The notes beneath the pieces are model-generated. The model saw only the letters and a list, made by a program, of their open reading frames with translations. It was not told the DNA's origin and ran no database searches. From Streptomyces sp. HM190 (GTDB taxonomy: Bacteria; Actinomycetota; Actinomycetes; Streptomycetales; Streptomycetaceae): DNA of 64,000 nucleotides. The position numbers were made by a program, and so were the translations under genes. Location: NCBI RefSeq assembly GCF_009857135.1, contig NZ_CP047318.1, forward strand, positions 496,001 to 560,000, written 5' to 3'. This document shows positions 19,054 through 26,776 of this stretch, in pieces; positions within the stretch are counted from its first letter, which is position 1; each line of letters opens with the position of its first letter.

Positions 19054-20008
19054 GGTCGCTGCTTTCTGGGGACGGGGTGGTGAGGCGGATCCGGGTTCCG
19101 GTGCCCGGGGTGGAGGTGAGGTGCAGGGCCGCCCCGGCGAGGAGGGCGCGTTCGCGCATGCCGCGGATCCCGGCGCCCTCGCACGGTGCCTCGATGCCGC
19201 GGCCGTCGTCGGTGATCTCCAGCACCACGGCCTCCCCCTCGCGGCGCAGGCTCACGTCGACGCGGCCGGCGTCGGCGTGGCGGGCCGCGTTCGTCAGGCT
19301 CTCCTGCGCCACCCGGTACAGGACGAGTTCGGTCTCCGGGCTGAGGGCGGGCAGGTCGGTGTCGAAACGGCGCACGACGTGCAGACCCGTGTGGGTGGCG
19401 AAGTCCTGGGTGAGCGAGGTCAGGGCGCTGACCAGACCGAGGTCGTCCAGCACACCCGGGCGCAGGCGGCGGACCAGGCGGCGGACCTCGTCCAGGCTGT
19501 CGCGGGTGATCTCCTGCGCCTGCCGCAGCTCCTCGCGGAGCGGGTCCTCGGCGTCGTCGGCGGCCCGTTTGAGGACCAGCAGGATCGCGGTCATGCTCTG
19601 CCCCACCTCGTCGTGCAGTTCCTGCGCGATACGGCGGCGCTCCGCCTCCTGGGCGAGCAGGGCCCGCGCGCTGGAGGTGGCGCGCTCGTGCTCCAGCCGG
19701 TCGAGCATGGCGTTGAACGTGCGGATCAGCTCGCTCACCTCGCCCCCCGCGCCGGGCACCGGCAGCCGCTGCCCGGGGCGCAGCAGGTCGACGGTGGCCA
19801 TCAGCCGGGTCAGCCGGTCCAGCGGGGCCAGGCCCAGACGCAGCAGGGCGGCGTTGGCGACCAGCATGACGGCGAGGCCGCCCACCAGGATGAACGCCTC
19901 GGTCAGCAGGACCGGCACGGAGACGGTCACCGGAGCCCACAGCAGCAGAGCCGTCGCGGCGCCCAGCACCAGGGCGTTGAGCCCGAAGATCCGCCAGAAC
20001 AGCGACAC
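19028..20008 (-). CDS. NarL-type sensor histidine kinase
   Basis: The 326-aa protein has two membrane helices at the start (about residues 5-25 and 35-58) with almost no extracellular loop, a HAMP-like segment (LAPLDRLTRLMATVDLLRPG), the HisKA_3 phosphoacceptor in AQELHDEVGQSM, and an HATPase domain with ESLTNAARHADA and TDDGRG. The lack of a sensor loop suggests intramembrane or cell-envelope stress sensing, as in LiaS-like kinases. I chose the GTG at 20008 (VSLFWRIF), about ten bases after GGAGGGAGG; a GTG at 20053 is also in frame. Confidence 0.9.
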   Translation of the reverse strand: MSLFWRIFGLNALVLGAATALLLWAPVTVSVPVLLTEAFILVGGLAVMLVANAALLRLGLAPLDRLTRLMATVDLLRPGQRLPVPGAGGEVSELIRTFNAMLDRLEHERATSSARALLAQEAERRRIAQELHDEVGQSMTAILLVLKRAADDAEDPLREELRQAQEITRDSLDEVRRLVRRLRPGVLDDLGLVSALTSLTQDFATHTGLHVVRRFDTDLPALSPETELVLYRVAQESLTNAARHADAGRVDVSLRREGEAVVLEITDDGRGIEAPCEGAGIRGMRERALLAGAALHLTSTPGTGTRIRLTTPSPESSDHVRPGPAA

Positions 20009-20366
20009 CGGGGAAACGCCTCCCTCCGCGAACCCGACCTCGTTCCCCTCCACTGTCGGTCGCCGTGGAACCCTGGAGCAATCGAAGCCTCTGATTGTGA
20101 CCGTTATCCCCCTACTCTGCCTTGAATTACGGGAGGAAGCGAGGGGCTGCGGTACCCATATCGGAGGTCGACCGGTACCCATGGGCATGGGCAACGCGGT
20201 GCCGGGGAAATGGGGCCCGCGCCCGATGGGCTTTGGGCGCGCGGACGGGCAGTGTCGTGGGTGACCGAGCCGCCCGGACGGCCGGCGGATACGGGGCCCC
20301 CGACCGTACGCCGCCGGGCCGGGCGGCCGTTGCTGCGCCCGGCCCCCTTCAGGAAGGACCCTTCCC
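20009..20366. other. Divergent promoter region, kinase / DksA-like
   Basis: This 358-bp gap lies between the minus-strand kinase and the plus-strand zinc-finger gene. It includes the least GC-rich stretch of the neighbourhood (about 20085-20140, with GATTGTGACCGTTATCC), a likely promoter zone, and a direct repeat of GGTACCCAT (20151-20159 and 20174-20182). No gene is supported. Confidence 0.45.
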
Positions 20367-20696
20367 GTGCCTCTGGACACATCCCGGACCGATTCCCGTC
20401 CCGCGCGACCGGCCGCGCATGAAGCGCGGCAGCGCCTCGAACACGCCCGCAACAGCCGGATGGCACAGCTCCGGGCCCTGCGTGAGAGCGGGCAGAGCGC
20501 GGAGGACCCCCTGATGTCGGCGCAGGCCGACGCGATCGGGAAGGTCCTCAAGGAGATCGACGCGGCGTTCGCCCGTATCGACGAGGGCACCTACGGCACG
20601 TGCGTGGGCTGCTCCACGCCGGTCCCCGTGGAACGCCTGGAGATCCTCCCCTACACGCGGTACTGCGTGGCCTGCCAGCGCCGCGCCGCCGCCTGA
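20367..20696 (+). CDS. DksA/TraR-type zinc-finger protein
   Basis: The 109-aa protein has an N-terminal helical pair (EARQRLEHARNSRMAQLRAL ... IGKVLKEIDAAFARIDEGTYG) and a C4 zinc finger, CVGC-N17-CVAC, the pattern of DksA/TraR proteins that enter the RNA polymerase secondary channel. The acidic coiled-coil tip of E. coli DksA (DxxDxA) is not evident, so ppGpp cooperation cannot be assumed. The GTG start follows AGGAAGGA by eight bases. It is followed at 57 bp by a second protein of the same family. Confidence 0.88.
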   Translation: MPLDTSRTDSRPARPAAHEARQRLEHARNSRMAQLRALRESGQSAEDPLMSAQADAIGKVLKEIDAAFARIDEGTYGTCVGCSTPVPVERLEILPYTRYCVACQRRAAA

Positions 20697-20753
20697 TCCG
20701 TCCCGCCGTCCCGCCCGTTCCTGTCTCCCGCCCTGCTCACAAGGGGTGAAGTG

Positions 20754-21119
20754 GTGAACCACCAGACCATCGGCGTCCAGGCCACGCATCTGTCGCCCGA
20801 GGACCTCGCCGCGCTGCAGGAGAACCTGCGCGAGCAACTCGTGTTCCGCCGGGAACAACTGCGGCAGATCGCCGCGGCGTCCCGCTCCGAGGACCTGCGC
20901 CGACGCCGCTGTCCGGCGCAGGACGAAGTCCATGTGAAGCTCGCCGCCTCCGCGCGCATGGTCCTCGCCGACGTCGAGGCGGCACTGCGCCGTATCGCCG
21001 AGGGCCGCTACGGCATGTGCCACCTGTGCCGGCGCCCCGTCGACCGCGAACGGCTGACGGTCGTCCCGCAGGCCCGCTACTGCGGGCGGTGCCAGCAGGT
21101 GCGGGAGGCCGGGCGATGA
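20754..21119 (+). CDS. Second DksA/TraR-type zinc-finger protein
   Basis: The 121-aa protein is related to its neighbour: a helical segment (LAALQENLREQLVFRREQLRQIA, ARMVLADVEAALRRIAEGRYG) and the finger CHLC-N17-CGRC. AAGGGGTGA lies five bases before the chosen GTG at 20754; a GTG at 20751 is immediately upstream. Its stop overlaps the start of the MreB-like gene (ATGA), so the two are translationally coupled, an unusual pairing of a transcription factor-like protein with an actin homologue. Confidence 0.88.
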   Translation: MNHQTIGVQATHLSPEDLAALQENLREQLVFRREQLRQIAAASRSEDLRRRRCPAQDEVHVKLAASARMVLADVEAALRRIAEGRYGMCHLCRRPVDRERLTVVPQARYCGRCQQVREAGR

Positions 21120-21910
21120 CCGTCATCCGCCGTCCCCGCGCCGTGTTCCCGGCGGGGCACCGGCCCTGGCCGCGGTGCCGGCGGTGCTGCGGCCTCGCCC
21201 TCGACCTGGGCAGCCTGCGCACCCGCGCGTGGATCGCCGGCCGCGGCATGATCCTCGACGTACCCACCGTGACCCGTCCCGGCACCGACGAGGTGTACCC
21301 GATCCAGCGCGGCACGATCGTGGACGTGCCCGGAACGGCTCGTATGCTCGACCGGCTGCTCGGTCACCGCCTGCCCGGCCTCACCCGCCCCCTGGTGGTG
21401 GTCACGACACCGGTGCTGGGCGGCCCCGTCTACCGGGAGCGGGCCCGCGCCGCGGTCGCGGTGCTGCGGCCTCGCGCGGTGCTGACCGTGCCCACGGCCC
21501 GCGCGGTCGCCCTCGCCGCCCGGGCCGACCTGGAGCGCCCGCTGCTGGTCGTGGACATCGGTGCGCACCTCACCGAGGTCGTCCTGCTCTGCGACGGCCT
21601 CGTCTTCGACGCCCGGCGTACGGCCCTGGGCACCGCCGACGTCTCCCGCGCCGGTGAGCCCGAGGAGATCATCGGGGCGATCACCACCATGGTCACGTCG
21701 ATGCTGCGGCAGGACCGCACGTCCCTGACCGCCGACGCCCTGAGCCGGGGCCTGCTCCTGGCGGGCGGTGGCGCGCTGCGCCCGGACCTCACCTTCCGGC
21801 TCGGCGGCAGCCTGCGCACGTCGATGCGGGTGGTACCGGCACCGCACACGGCCGCGCTCCGCGGCGCCGCCGCCTTCCTGCAGTCCGCGCACGCCCACCC
21901 GTCGGCCTAG
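21116..21910 (+). CDS. Short MreB-like actin homologue
   Basis: The 264-aa protein keeps the actin-fold nucleotide motifs: phosphate 1 in LALDLGSLRTRAWI (about residues 26-39), phosphate 2 in LLVVDIGAHLTEVVLL, and the adenosine loop in GLLLAGGGALRPDL. It is 70-80 residues shorter than MreB or Mbl, so subdomain IB and/or IIB are reduced. S. coelicolor has a third, reduced MreB-like protein, SCO6166, next to DksA-like and SecDF genes, and this appears to be its orthologue. A role in polymer formation, or as a partner of the DksA-like proteins encoded upstream, is unproven. Confidence 0.8.
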   Translation: MTVIRRPRAVFPAGHRPWPRCRRCCGLALDLGSLRTRAWIAGRGMILDVPTVTRPGTDEVYPIQRGTIVDVPGTARMLDRLLGHRLPGLTRPLVVVTTPVLGGPVYRERARAAVAVLRPRAVLTVPTARAVALAARADLERPLLVVDIGAHLTEVVLLCDGLVFDARRTALGTADVSRAGEPEEIIGAITTMVTSMLRQDRTSLTADALSRGLLLAGGGALRPDLTFRLGGSLRTSMRVVPAPHTAALRGAAAFLQSAHAHPSA

Positions 21911-21942
21911 AAGGCTCACCGAGATCTCCATGAGCCTTCTAG
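21907..21942. terminator. Hairpin between convergent MreB-like and AMIN-like genes
   Basis: A perfect 12-bp stem (CTAGAAGGCTCA / TGAGCCTTCTAG) with a 12-base loop starts at the stop codon of the MreB-like gene. It lies between two convergent genes and can serve both directions. No clear U-tract follows, as is common in Streptomyces. Confidence 0.7.
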
Positions 21943-22039
21943 CTGTTCCGTCCCGGGAGCCGGGGCCGGGGCGGAGTGCGGCCAACGGCCGACGGCCGCC
22001 GGGAGGCGGTGGGCCGGGCGGCCGGTCGGCGGCGGTGGC

Positions 22040-22609
22040 TCACCAGGTGTGGGCCACGTCCACCACGAGGTGCCCGTCCAACTGCAGCACCCGGAAGGGC
22101 AGACGGGCCCGCACCCCGAGTCCGAACTGCGTCTGGCCCTCGAAGGAGCCGCCGAACTTCGCGTCGCGGAAGGTGTGGTAGCCGGTGAGGTTCACACCGG
22201 GCAGGGCCTTGCCGACCTTGCCGGGGTACGTGGGAGCGCCGGAGTCGTAGGCCGGTGCCCGCACGACGACCTCCAGGATGGCGCCGCCGCTGACCGGGAT
22301 GGTCTGGCCGGTCGGGTCCTGGATCAGGTGGTCGACGTACTGCACGGTGTAGCCGAGCTGGTCGGCGGAGGCGCCGGGGACGTCGACGACGAACCGGTCG
22401 TAGCAGTCGTGGCGACCGGTCCTGGCGTTGGTGATGTACTCGCCCGCCGTGCTGGACCAGTCCGTCTTGGCGAGGCTGCCCCAACCGGTCGGGCAGGCGG
22501 CCGCCACGCGCGGGGCGGCGGCCGGGGCGGCCACGCTCGGTACCGCGGCCGCACCCAGTGCGGCGGTCACGAGGGCGGCGGTCACGCAGACCGTTCTGCT
22601 TCTGGTCAT
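22040..22609 (-). CDS. Secreted AMIN-like domain protein
   Basis: The 189-aa product has a signal peptide (MTRSRTVCVTAALVTAALGAAAVPSVAA, about 28 residues) and one beta-rich domain of the actinobacterial AMIN-like type: HDCYDRFVVDVPGASADQLGYTVQYVDHLIQDPTGQTIPVSGGAILEVVVRAPAY, then a C-terminal VLQLDGHLVVDVAHTW. Two Cys residues flank the first strands and may pair. AMIN-like domains are thought to bind cell-wall components. GGGGGGAAC precedes the ATG; an upstream TTG in frame is less likely. Confidence 0.8.
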   Translation of the reverse strand: MTRSRTVCVTAALVTAALGAAAVPSVAAPAAAPRVAAACPTGWGSLAKTDWSSTAGEYITNARTGRHDCYDRFVVDVPGASADQLGYTVQYVDHLIQDPTGQTIPVSGGAILEVVVRAPAYDSGAPTYPGKVGKALPGVNLTGYHTFRDAKFGGSFEGQTQFGLGVRARLPFRVLQLDGHLVVDVAHTW

Positions 22610-22630
22610 CTCTGTTCCCCCCAAGGGCGT

Positions 22631-22657
22631 GAATGTCCGACATCAGGGGAGACATTC
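22631..22657. promoter_or_regulatory. Inverted repeat upstream of the AMIN-like gene
   Basis: GAATGTC (22631-22637) and GACATTC (22651-22657) are exact inverses 13 bases apart, and a third half-site GACAT follows the first directly. The site lies 22-48 bases upstream of the start of the secreted protein gene, in a position fit for an operator. Confidence 0.3.
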
Positions 22658-22755
22658 GGATCGGCCGGACGGTTGCACTCCGCTCACCGGAAAGCGGGAA
22701 CTGCGCCCGCCGGGCGGTGGAGGGTCCGGGCGGGCGGGGCGGGTGGCGGTGACCG

Positions 22756-24834
22756 TCAGCCCTGCCGACGGCCGTCCGCACGGCGGGCAAGGAGCAGGGC
22801 CACGTCGTCGTCCGCCTCGGGGTTGAGGGCCGCGAGCAGCAGGTCGCAGGTGTCCTCCAGGGGGAGCCGGGTGTCGTCCAGGACGCGCAGCAGGTTGCGC
22901 AGTCCCACGTCGACGGACATCGTGTGGCTCTCGACCAGGCCGTCCGTGAACAGGGCGAGCAGGGCTCCCTCGGCGAGTTCGTGCTCGCCTGCGGTGAAGG
23001 GGACGCCGCCCACCCCGAGGGGGACACCGCCGGCGACGTCGAGGAGTTCGGCCTTGCCGTCCGGGTCCACCAGGACCGGCGGGAGATGGCCCGCCCGGGA
23101 CAGTGCGCAGCGGCCGTTGCGCGGGTCGCAGACGACGTAGAGGCAGGTGGCCAGGGTGTCGGAGTCGCCGAGGGAGGCGGTGAGACCGTCGAGGTGGTGC
23201 AGCAGTTCGGCGGGAGGCAGGTCGAGCCGGGCCAGGGCGCGGGTGGCGGTGCGGAGCTGGCCCATGATCGCCGCCGCGTGCACCCCCTTGCCCATCACGT
23301 CACCGACGACGAGTCCGACCTTGCCGTCCTTGAGGGGCAGCACGTCGAACCAGTCCCCGCCCACCTCGCTGACGGCGGGCCGGTAGCGCGAGGCCACCTC
23401 CATGCCGCCGTGGTGCGGAGGCGCCTGCGACAGCAGGCTGCGCTGGAGGGTGAGCGCGATGTCCCGTTCCCGTCCGTACAGCCGCGCGTTGTCGATGGAG
23501 ATGGCGGCGCGTGCCGCGAGTTCGACGGCGAGGGTGACGTCCTGGTCGTCGAACGGGCAGGGGTTGACCGTGCGGCACAGGCTGAGGGTGCCCAGGACCT
23601 CGCCGCGGGCCGTGAGGGGGACGGCCAGATAGGAGTGGACCCCGGCCCGGCGCAGGGTCTCCGCCGCGGCGTCGTCGCGGGCGATGCGCCGGATCACCGT
23701 GTCGTCGACGTGTGCCCGCAGGATGGGGCGTGCCTCGCGGACGCACTGGGTGACCATCCGGGACGGGCTGTACAGAGCGGGTCGCCCGACCGGGTCGGCG
23801 GCCTCGACGGCGTCGGTGGGGTGGCTCGCCTTGAGGGCGAGGGCCCAGAAGTCGAGGGACCCGTCCGCGCGGGGCGCGGCCGGGCCGCCGGGGTTGACGA
23901 CGGCGGCGAGGGCGTCGACGGCCGCGAGGTCGGCGAGCTGGGGAACGGCCACGTCCGCCAGCTCGCGTGCCGTCCGGCGCAGGTCGAGCGTGGTGCCGAT
24001 GCGGACACCGGCGTCGGCGATCACCGCGAGCCGTTCCCGCGCGCGGGCGACCTGGGCCGCCGCCCGCTGCCGTTCGGAGACGTCCAGGACGGAGACCGCC
24101 AGGCCCAGTACCCGCCCGTTCGGGTCCTCGATGCGGTGGTAGGACTCCGAGAAGGCGTGTTCCTCGGTGTCGGCCTCCGTGTGACCGACCGTCTGCTGGT
24201 CCAGCAGCGGCTCCCCCGTCCGCAGGACGTGGCGCATCCGTGCCTCGATGGCGTCGACGTCGAGGGCGGGCAGCACCTCGCCGACGCGGCGGCCGAGCAC
24301 GGCTTCCTCGGGTACTCCGTTGAGGCGTTCCAGCGACGGGTTGACGCGCAGCCATCTGAGCTCCGTGTCGAAGACGGCGATCCCCACCGGCGACTGGCTG
24401 ACCAGGATGTGGGAGAGCGCCAGGTCGCGTTCGACGTTGCGGACGGTCTCCGCGTCGGTGCCCAGGCCGAGGGCGAGGACGTCGCCGTCGGCGTCGCGCA
24501 GCTGCATGGTGCGGAACTCGACGCGGCGGGTGGAGCCGTCCTTGTGCCGCACCGGGAAGACACCCGCCCAGCGTGCTCCGGTGCGGACGCCGCGGAACAG
24601 GTCCCGCGCCCGCGCCCGGTTCTCCGGGGCGACGAGCAGCGCGCCGGCGTCCTGCCCCAGCGCCTCCGCTGCGGAGAAGCCGAACAGTGACTCGGCTTCG
24701 GGGCTCCACAGCGCGATCCGGCCGTCGCTGCCGAGGACGAGCGCGGCGACCCGCAGCACGTCGAGCAGCCCGCCGGGGGCGGCCGTGACGCCGTCCTGCC
24801 GGCCGCTTCCGGCCCGGGTCTCTCGCTCGGGCAT
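22756..24834 (-). CDS. PAS-PAS-GAF-SpoIIE serine phosphatase
   Basis: The 692-aa protein has two PAS domains (about residues 20-140 with GRIALWSPEAESLFGFSAAEALG, and 150-265 with ILVSQSPVGIAVFDTELRWLRVNPSLERLNG), a GAF domain (about 285-440) and a C-terminal PP2C/SpoIIE phosphatase (about 465-690) with VGGDWFDVLPL, VVGDVMGKGVHAA and LFTDGLVE supplying the metal-binding Asp residues. Such proteins dephosphorylate STAS anti-anti-sigma factors in response to small molecules or redox signals. The ATG at 24834 has GGAAGGAG upstream; an ATG at 24900 has poor spacing. Confidence 0.9.
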   Translation of the reverse strand: MPERETRAGSGRQDGVTAAPGGLLDVLRVAALVLGSDGRIALWSPEAESLFGFSAAEALGQDAGALLVAPENRARARDLFRGVRTGARWAGVFPVRHKDGSTRRVEFRTMQLRDADGDVLALGLGTDAETVRNVERDLALSHILVSQSPVGIAVFDTELRWLRVNPSLERLNGVPEEAVLGRRVGEVLPALDVDAIEARMRHVLRTGEPLLDQQTVGHTEADTEEHAFSESYHRIEDPNGRVLGLAVSVLDVSERQRAAAQVARARERLAVIADAGVRIGTTLDLRRTARELADVAVPQLADLAAVDALAAVVNPGGPAAPRADGSLDFWALALKASHPTDAVEAADPVGRPALYSPSRMVTQCVREARPILRAHVDDTVIRRIARDDAAAETLRRAGVHSYLAVPLTARGEVLGTLSLCRTVNPCPFDDQDVTLAVELAARAAISIDNARLYGRERDIALTLQRSLLSQAPPHHGGMEVASRYRPAVSEVGGDWFDVLPLKDGKVGLVVGDVMGKGVHAAAIMGQLRTATRALARLDLPPAELLHHLDGLTASLGDSDTLATCLYVVCDPRNGRCALSRAGHLPPVLVDPDGKAELLDVAGGVPLGVGGVPFTAGEHELAEGALLALFTDGLVESHTMSVDVGLRNLLRVLDDTRLPLEDTCDLLLAALNPEADDDVALLLARRADGRRQG

Positions 24835-24988
24835 ACCGGACACTCCTTCCGGCGGCAGCACGGGAACCGGTCCCCTGCTGCCGGGCCCCCTGTCAGTCAT
24901 ACCTCCGCCCCCGCGCCGCCGCACGCCCTCACCGTCCACCCCGAGGGGGATCGGTCCGGGAGGGTGGATCGCCATGCGCGGAAAGTTC

Positions 24989-25005
24989 ACGTACCTTCAG
25001 TACGT
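24989..25005. promoter_or_regulatory. TetR operator upstream of tetR
   Basis: ACGTACCTTCAGTACGT is the core of a 23-bp inverted repeat (24986-25008; 9-bp arms, 5-bp spacer) that ends 15 bp before the tetR start. The core form ACGTAC-N5-GTAYGY recurs twice at the VOC promoter (26726 and 26757). It is placed for autoregulation. Confidence 0.75.
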
Positions 25006-25023
25006 GAAGGACGGGGGGAGCAG

Positions 25024-25614
25024 ATGACGCGAGGAACTCGGGCGGAGCAGCGGGAGCGGACCCGGCAGGCACTGGTGCGCGAGGGCCGCCGGCTGTTCGC
25101 GACGCTGGGGTACGGGGCCGTGGGGCTGTCGGAGATCGTGCGGGCGGCGGGCGTCACCAAGGGTGCGCTGTACCACCACTTCTCCAGCAAGGCCGAGTTG
25201 TTCCGGGCGGTGCTGGAGCAGGTGCAGGAGGAGGTGGCCGAGCGGATCGCCGAGACGGCGGACGCCCGGGAGGACACCTGGGAGCAGCTGGTCTCGGGAT
25301 GCCAGGCGTTCCTCACCGTCTCCACGGACCCGGCGCTCCAGCGCATCATGCTCGTCGACGGGCCGGCCGTGCTGGGCTGGAGCGAGTGGCGGGCCATGAA
25401 CGAGACGACGTCGGGGCGGCACCTGGCGCAGGTGCTCGGGGATCTGATCGAGGAGGGGACGATCGCCGCGCAGCCGGTCGAGCCGCTCACCCATCTGCTG
25501 TCGGGCGCGATGAACGAGGCGGCGCTGTGGCTGGCCGCCTCGAAGGATCCCGGCGACCTCGACGACACGCAGAACGCGCTGGTGGCGATGTTGCGGGCCC
25601 TGCGGGTGGCCTGA
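25024..25614 (+). CDS. TetR/AcrR-family repressor
   Basis: The 196-aa protein has the TetR HTH at residues 9-55 (AEQRERTRQALVREGRRLFATLGYGAVGLSEIVRAAGVTKGALYHHFSSKAELFRAVLE) and an all-helical ligand domain with STDPALQRIMLVDGPAVLGWSEWRAM, typical of repressors of detoxification or export genes. GGGGGGAG precedes the ATG. Its own promoter and that of the VOC gene at 26333 share the same 17-bp operator, so both are probably its targets. The ligand is unknown; the nearby biosynthetic operon makes a pathway product a candidate. Confidence 0.92.
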   Translation: MTRGTRAEQRERTRQALVREGRRLFATLGYGAVGLSEIVRAAGVTKGALYHHFSSKAELFRAVLEQVQEEVAERIAETADAREDTWEQLVSGCQAFLTVSTDPALQRIMLVDGPAVLGWSEWRAMNETTSGRHLAQVLGDLIEEGTIAAQPVEPLTHLLSGAMNEAALWLAASKDPGDLDDTQNALVAMLRALRVA

Positions 25615-25622
25615 CACGGGCC

Positions 25623-25656
25623 GGTGCCCCGCCGCGTGCGCACGCGGCGGGGCACC
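25623..25656. terminator. Perfect 34-nt palindrome between convergent genes
   Basis: Two 17-base arms (GGTGCCCCGCCGCGTGC and its exact complement) abut with no spacer. It lies between the convergent tetR and zinc-ribbon genes and is the strongest simple hairpin in the window. A bidirectional rho-independent type terminator is the likely role. Confidence 0.8.
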
Positions 25657-25681
25657 TCCGCGGTGTCGGCGGGTGAGCCGG

Positions 25682-26287
25682 TCAGGCCGCGCCGAGGGAA
25701 CGGCCCGCGCGGTGCGCGCAGGCATAGCAGCCGCCCTGACCGCGGCGGATGTTGTTGAGCGCGGGCGTGCCGATGTGTCCGCAGGTCGTGCAGCGGCACC
25801 TCCAGGGGTCGCGCACCCGGCCGGGGAACGGCTCCAGCGGTTCCATGCCGACCGCCCGCATCTCCGCCTCGGCCGCCGCGCGGTCCACCGGGGCCCGACC
25901 GGCGCAGGCGCGGCAGCCGCCCTTCCCGGCGCGTATCCCGAACAGCCTCGGCTGCACGACGCGGCCGCAGACGACGTGCCGGCACAGCCATCGGACCCTG
26001 GCCCCGGGGTACGGCTCCAGCGGTTCGAAGCCCGCGGCGCGCATGTCGGCCTCGGCCTGCGCCCGGCCGGCCGCCCGTCGCCGTTCCCCGGCGGCGATGC
26101 GTCCGCAGTGGCGGCATCCCGCGCTGGCGCCGATGCGCACCGACGTGAACGTGGGTGCGACGTGGTGGGCGTTCTTCGCGCAGCGGCTGTTCCAGGCCAC
26201 GTTGGCCCCCGGGTAGGGCTCCAGTGGTTCGAGTCCCGCGGCGCGCATCACCGCGACCGCGACCTCGGCGTCGATTCTTCCGGGCAT
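25682..26287 (-). CDS. Protein of three tandem zinc-ribbon repeats, function unknown
   Basis: The 201-aa protein consists of three repeats of about 58 residues. Each has the pattern AxMRAxGxEPLEPYPG, then W and a CxxxxCG or CxCxxCG group, then IRxGxGGCxxC. Repeats 2 and 3 carry four or more Cys each, so each could bind one zinc. Repeat 1 has lost part of the first Cys pair (SRCAKNAHH), where His may substitute. I recognise the repeat as a type seen in actinobacterial hypothetical proteins, sometimes near nucleases, but no function is assigned. GGGGGAGAG precedes the ATG. Confidence 0.75.
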   Translation of the reverse strand: MPGRIDAEVAVAVMRAAGLEPLEPYPGANVAWNSRCAKNAHHVAPTFTSVRIGASAGCRHCGRIAAGERRRAAGRAQAEADMRAAGFEPLEPYPGARVRWLCRHVVCGRVVQPRLFGIRAGKGGCRACAGRAPVDRAAAEAEMRAVGMEPLEPFPGRVRDPWRCRCTTCGHIGTPALNNIRRGQGGCYACAHRAGRSLGAA

Positions 26288-26332
26288 GACCGCTCTCCCC
26301 CTCGTCCAGCGATCCCGCGCCCGCACCGGGGG

Positions 26333-26707
26333 TCATTCCGGTGCGATCACGCGGATCTTCACTCCATTGGGATCGGTGACGAGCACGTCGTCACCTTCCG
26401 GTCCGTCGGTGCCGGACCGTCTCGCTCCGGCCGGGGCCGCGCAGGCGGCGACCCGTGCCAGCTCCTTGTGCCCGCCCTCCACCTCGACCGTGAACCGGAC
26501 CAGGTTCATCGGCCGCCGCAGGGCCGCCGGGAGGGCCGGGTGCGTGGGGTCGACGAGGAGGAGCTCGCGGGGGGCCGGTCCGGGCCGGCCGAGACCGACG
26601 TACCAGTCCGTCTCTTCGGTGACCTCGAAGCCGAACAGGTCGCTGTAGAACGCGCGGGACTCCTTGATGCGGATGGTGCGGATCACCGGACAGAGGCTGG
26701 TCAGCAT
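26333..26707 (-). CDS. VOC-family (glyoxalase/dioxygenase fold) protein, TetR-controlled
   Basis: The 124-aa protein is a single VOC domain: PVIRTIRIKESRAFYSDLFGFEVTEETDWYVGLGRP at the start and GDDVLVTDPNGVKIRVIAPE at the end. It is clearly related to the gene at 27653 (shared PVI-T-R-ES-FY-DL-GFE and DWYV motifs). VOC proteins act as metal-dependent lyases or dioxygenases or as antibiotic-binding proteins. The start at 26707 has GGAGAGG upstream. A consensus-like promoter (TTGACA-17-TAGGTT) overlapped by two TetR-type operators lies directly upstream, so induction by a toxic ligand is likely. Confidence 0.85.
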   Translation of the reverse strand: MLTSLCPVIRTIRIKESRAFYSDLFGFEVTEETDWYVGLGRPGPAPRELLLVDPTHPALPAALRRPMNLVRFTVEVEGGHKELARVAACAAPAGARRSGTDGPEGDDVLVTDPNGVKIRVIAPE

Positions 26708-26725
26708 GGAGCGCCCTCTCCAGTC

Positions 26726-26742
26726 ACGTACCGAAGGTATGC
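26726..26742. promoter_or_regulatory. TetR-type operator 1 at the VOC promoter
   Basis: ACGTACCGAAGGTATGC fits ACGTAC-N5-GTAYGY. It lies between the -10 hexamer and the start codon of the VOC gene and shares its left arm exactly with the tetR operator. Confidence 0.65.
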
Positions 26743-26747
26743 GAGTG

Positions 26748-26776
26748 AACCTAGTGACGTACCATCGGTATGTCAA
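26748..26776 (-). promoter_or_regulatory. Sigma-70-like promoter of the VOC gene
   Basis: Read on the minus strand: TTGACA at 26776-26771, a 17-bp spacer, and TAGGTT at 26753-26748, about 41 bases before the ATG. The spacer contains the second operator. This is one of few promoters in the window with near-consensus hexamers. It lies inside the last codons of the upstream phosphopantetheinyl transferase gene. Confidence 0.7.
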
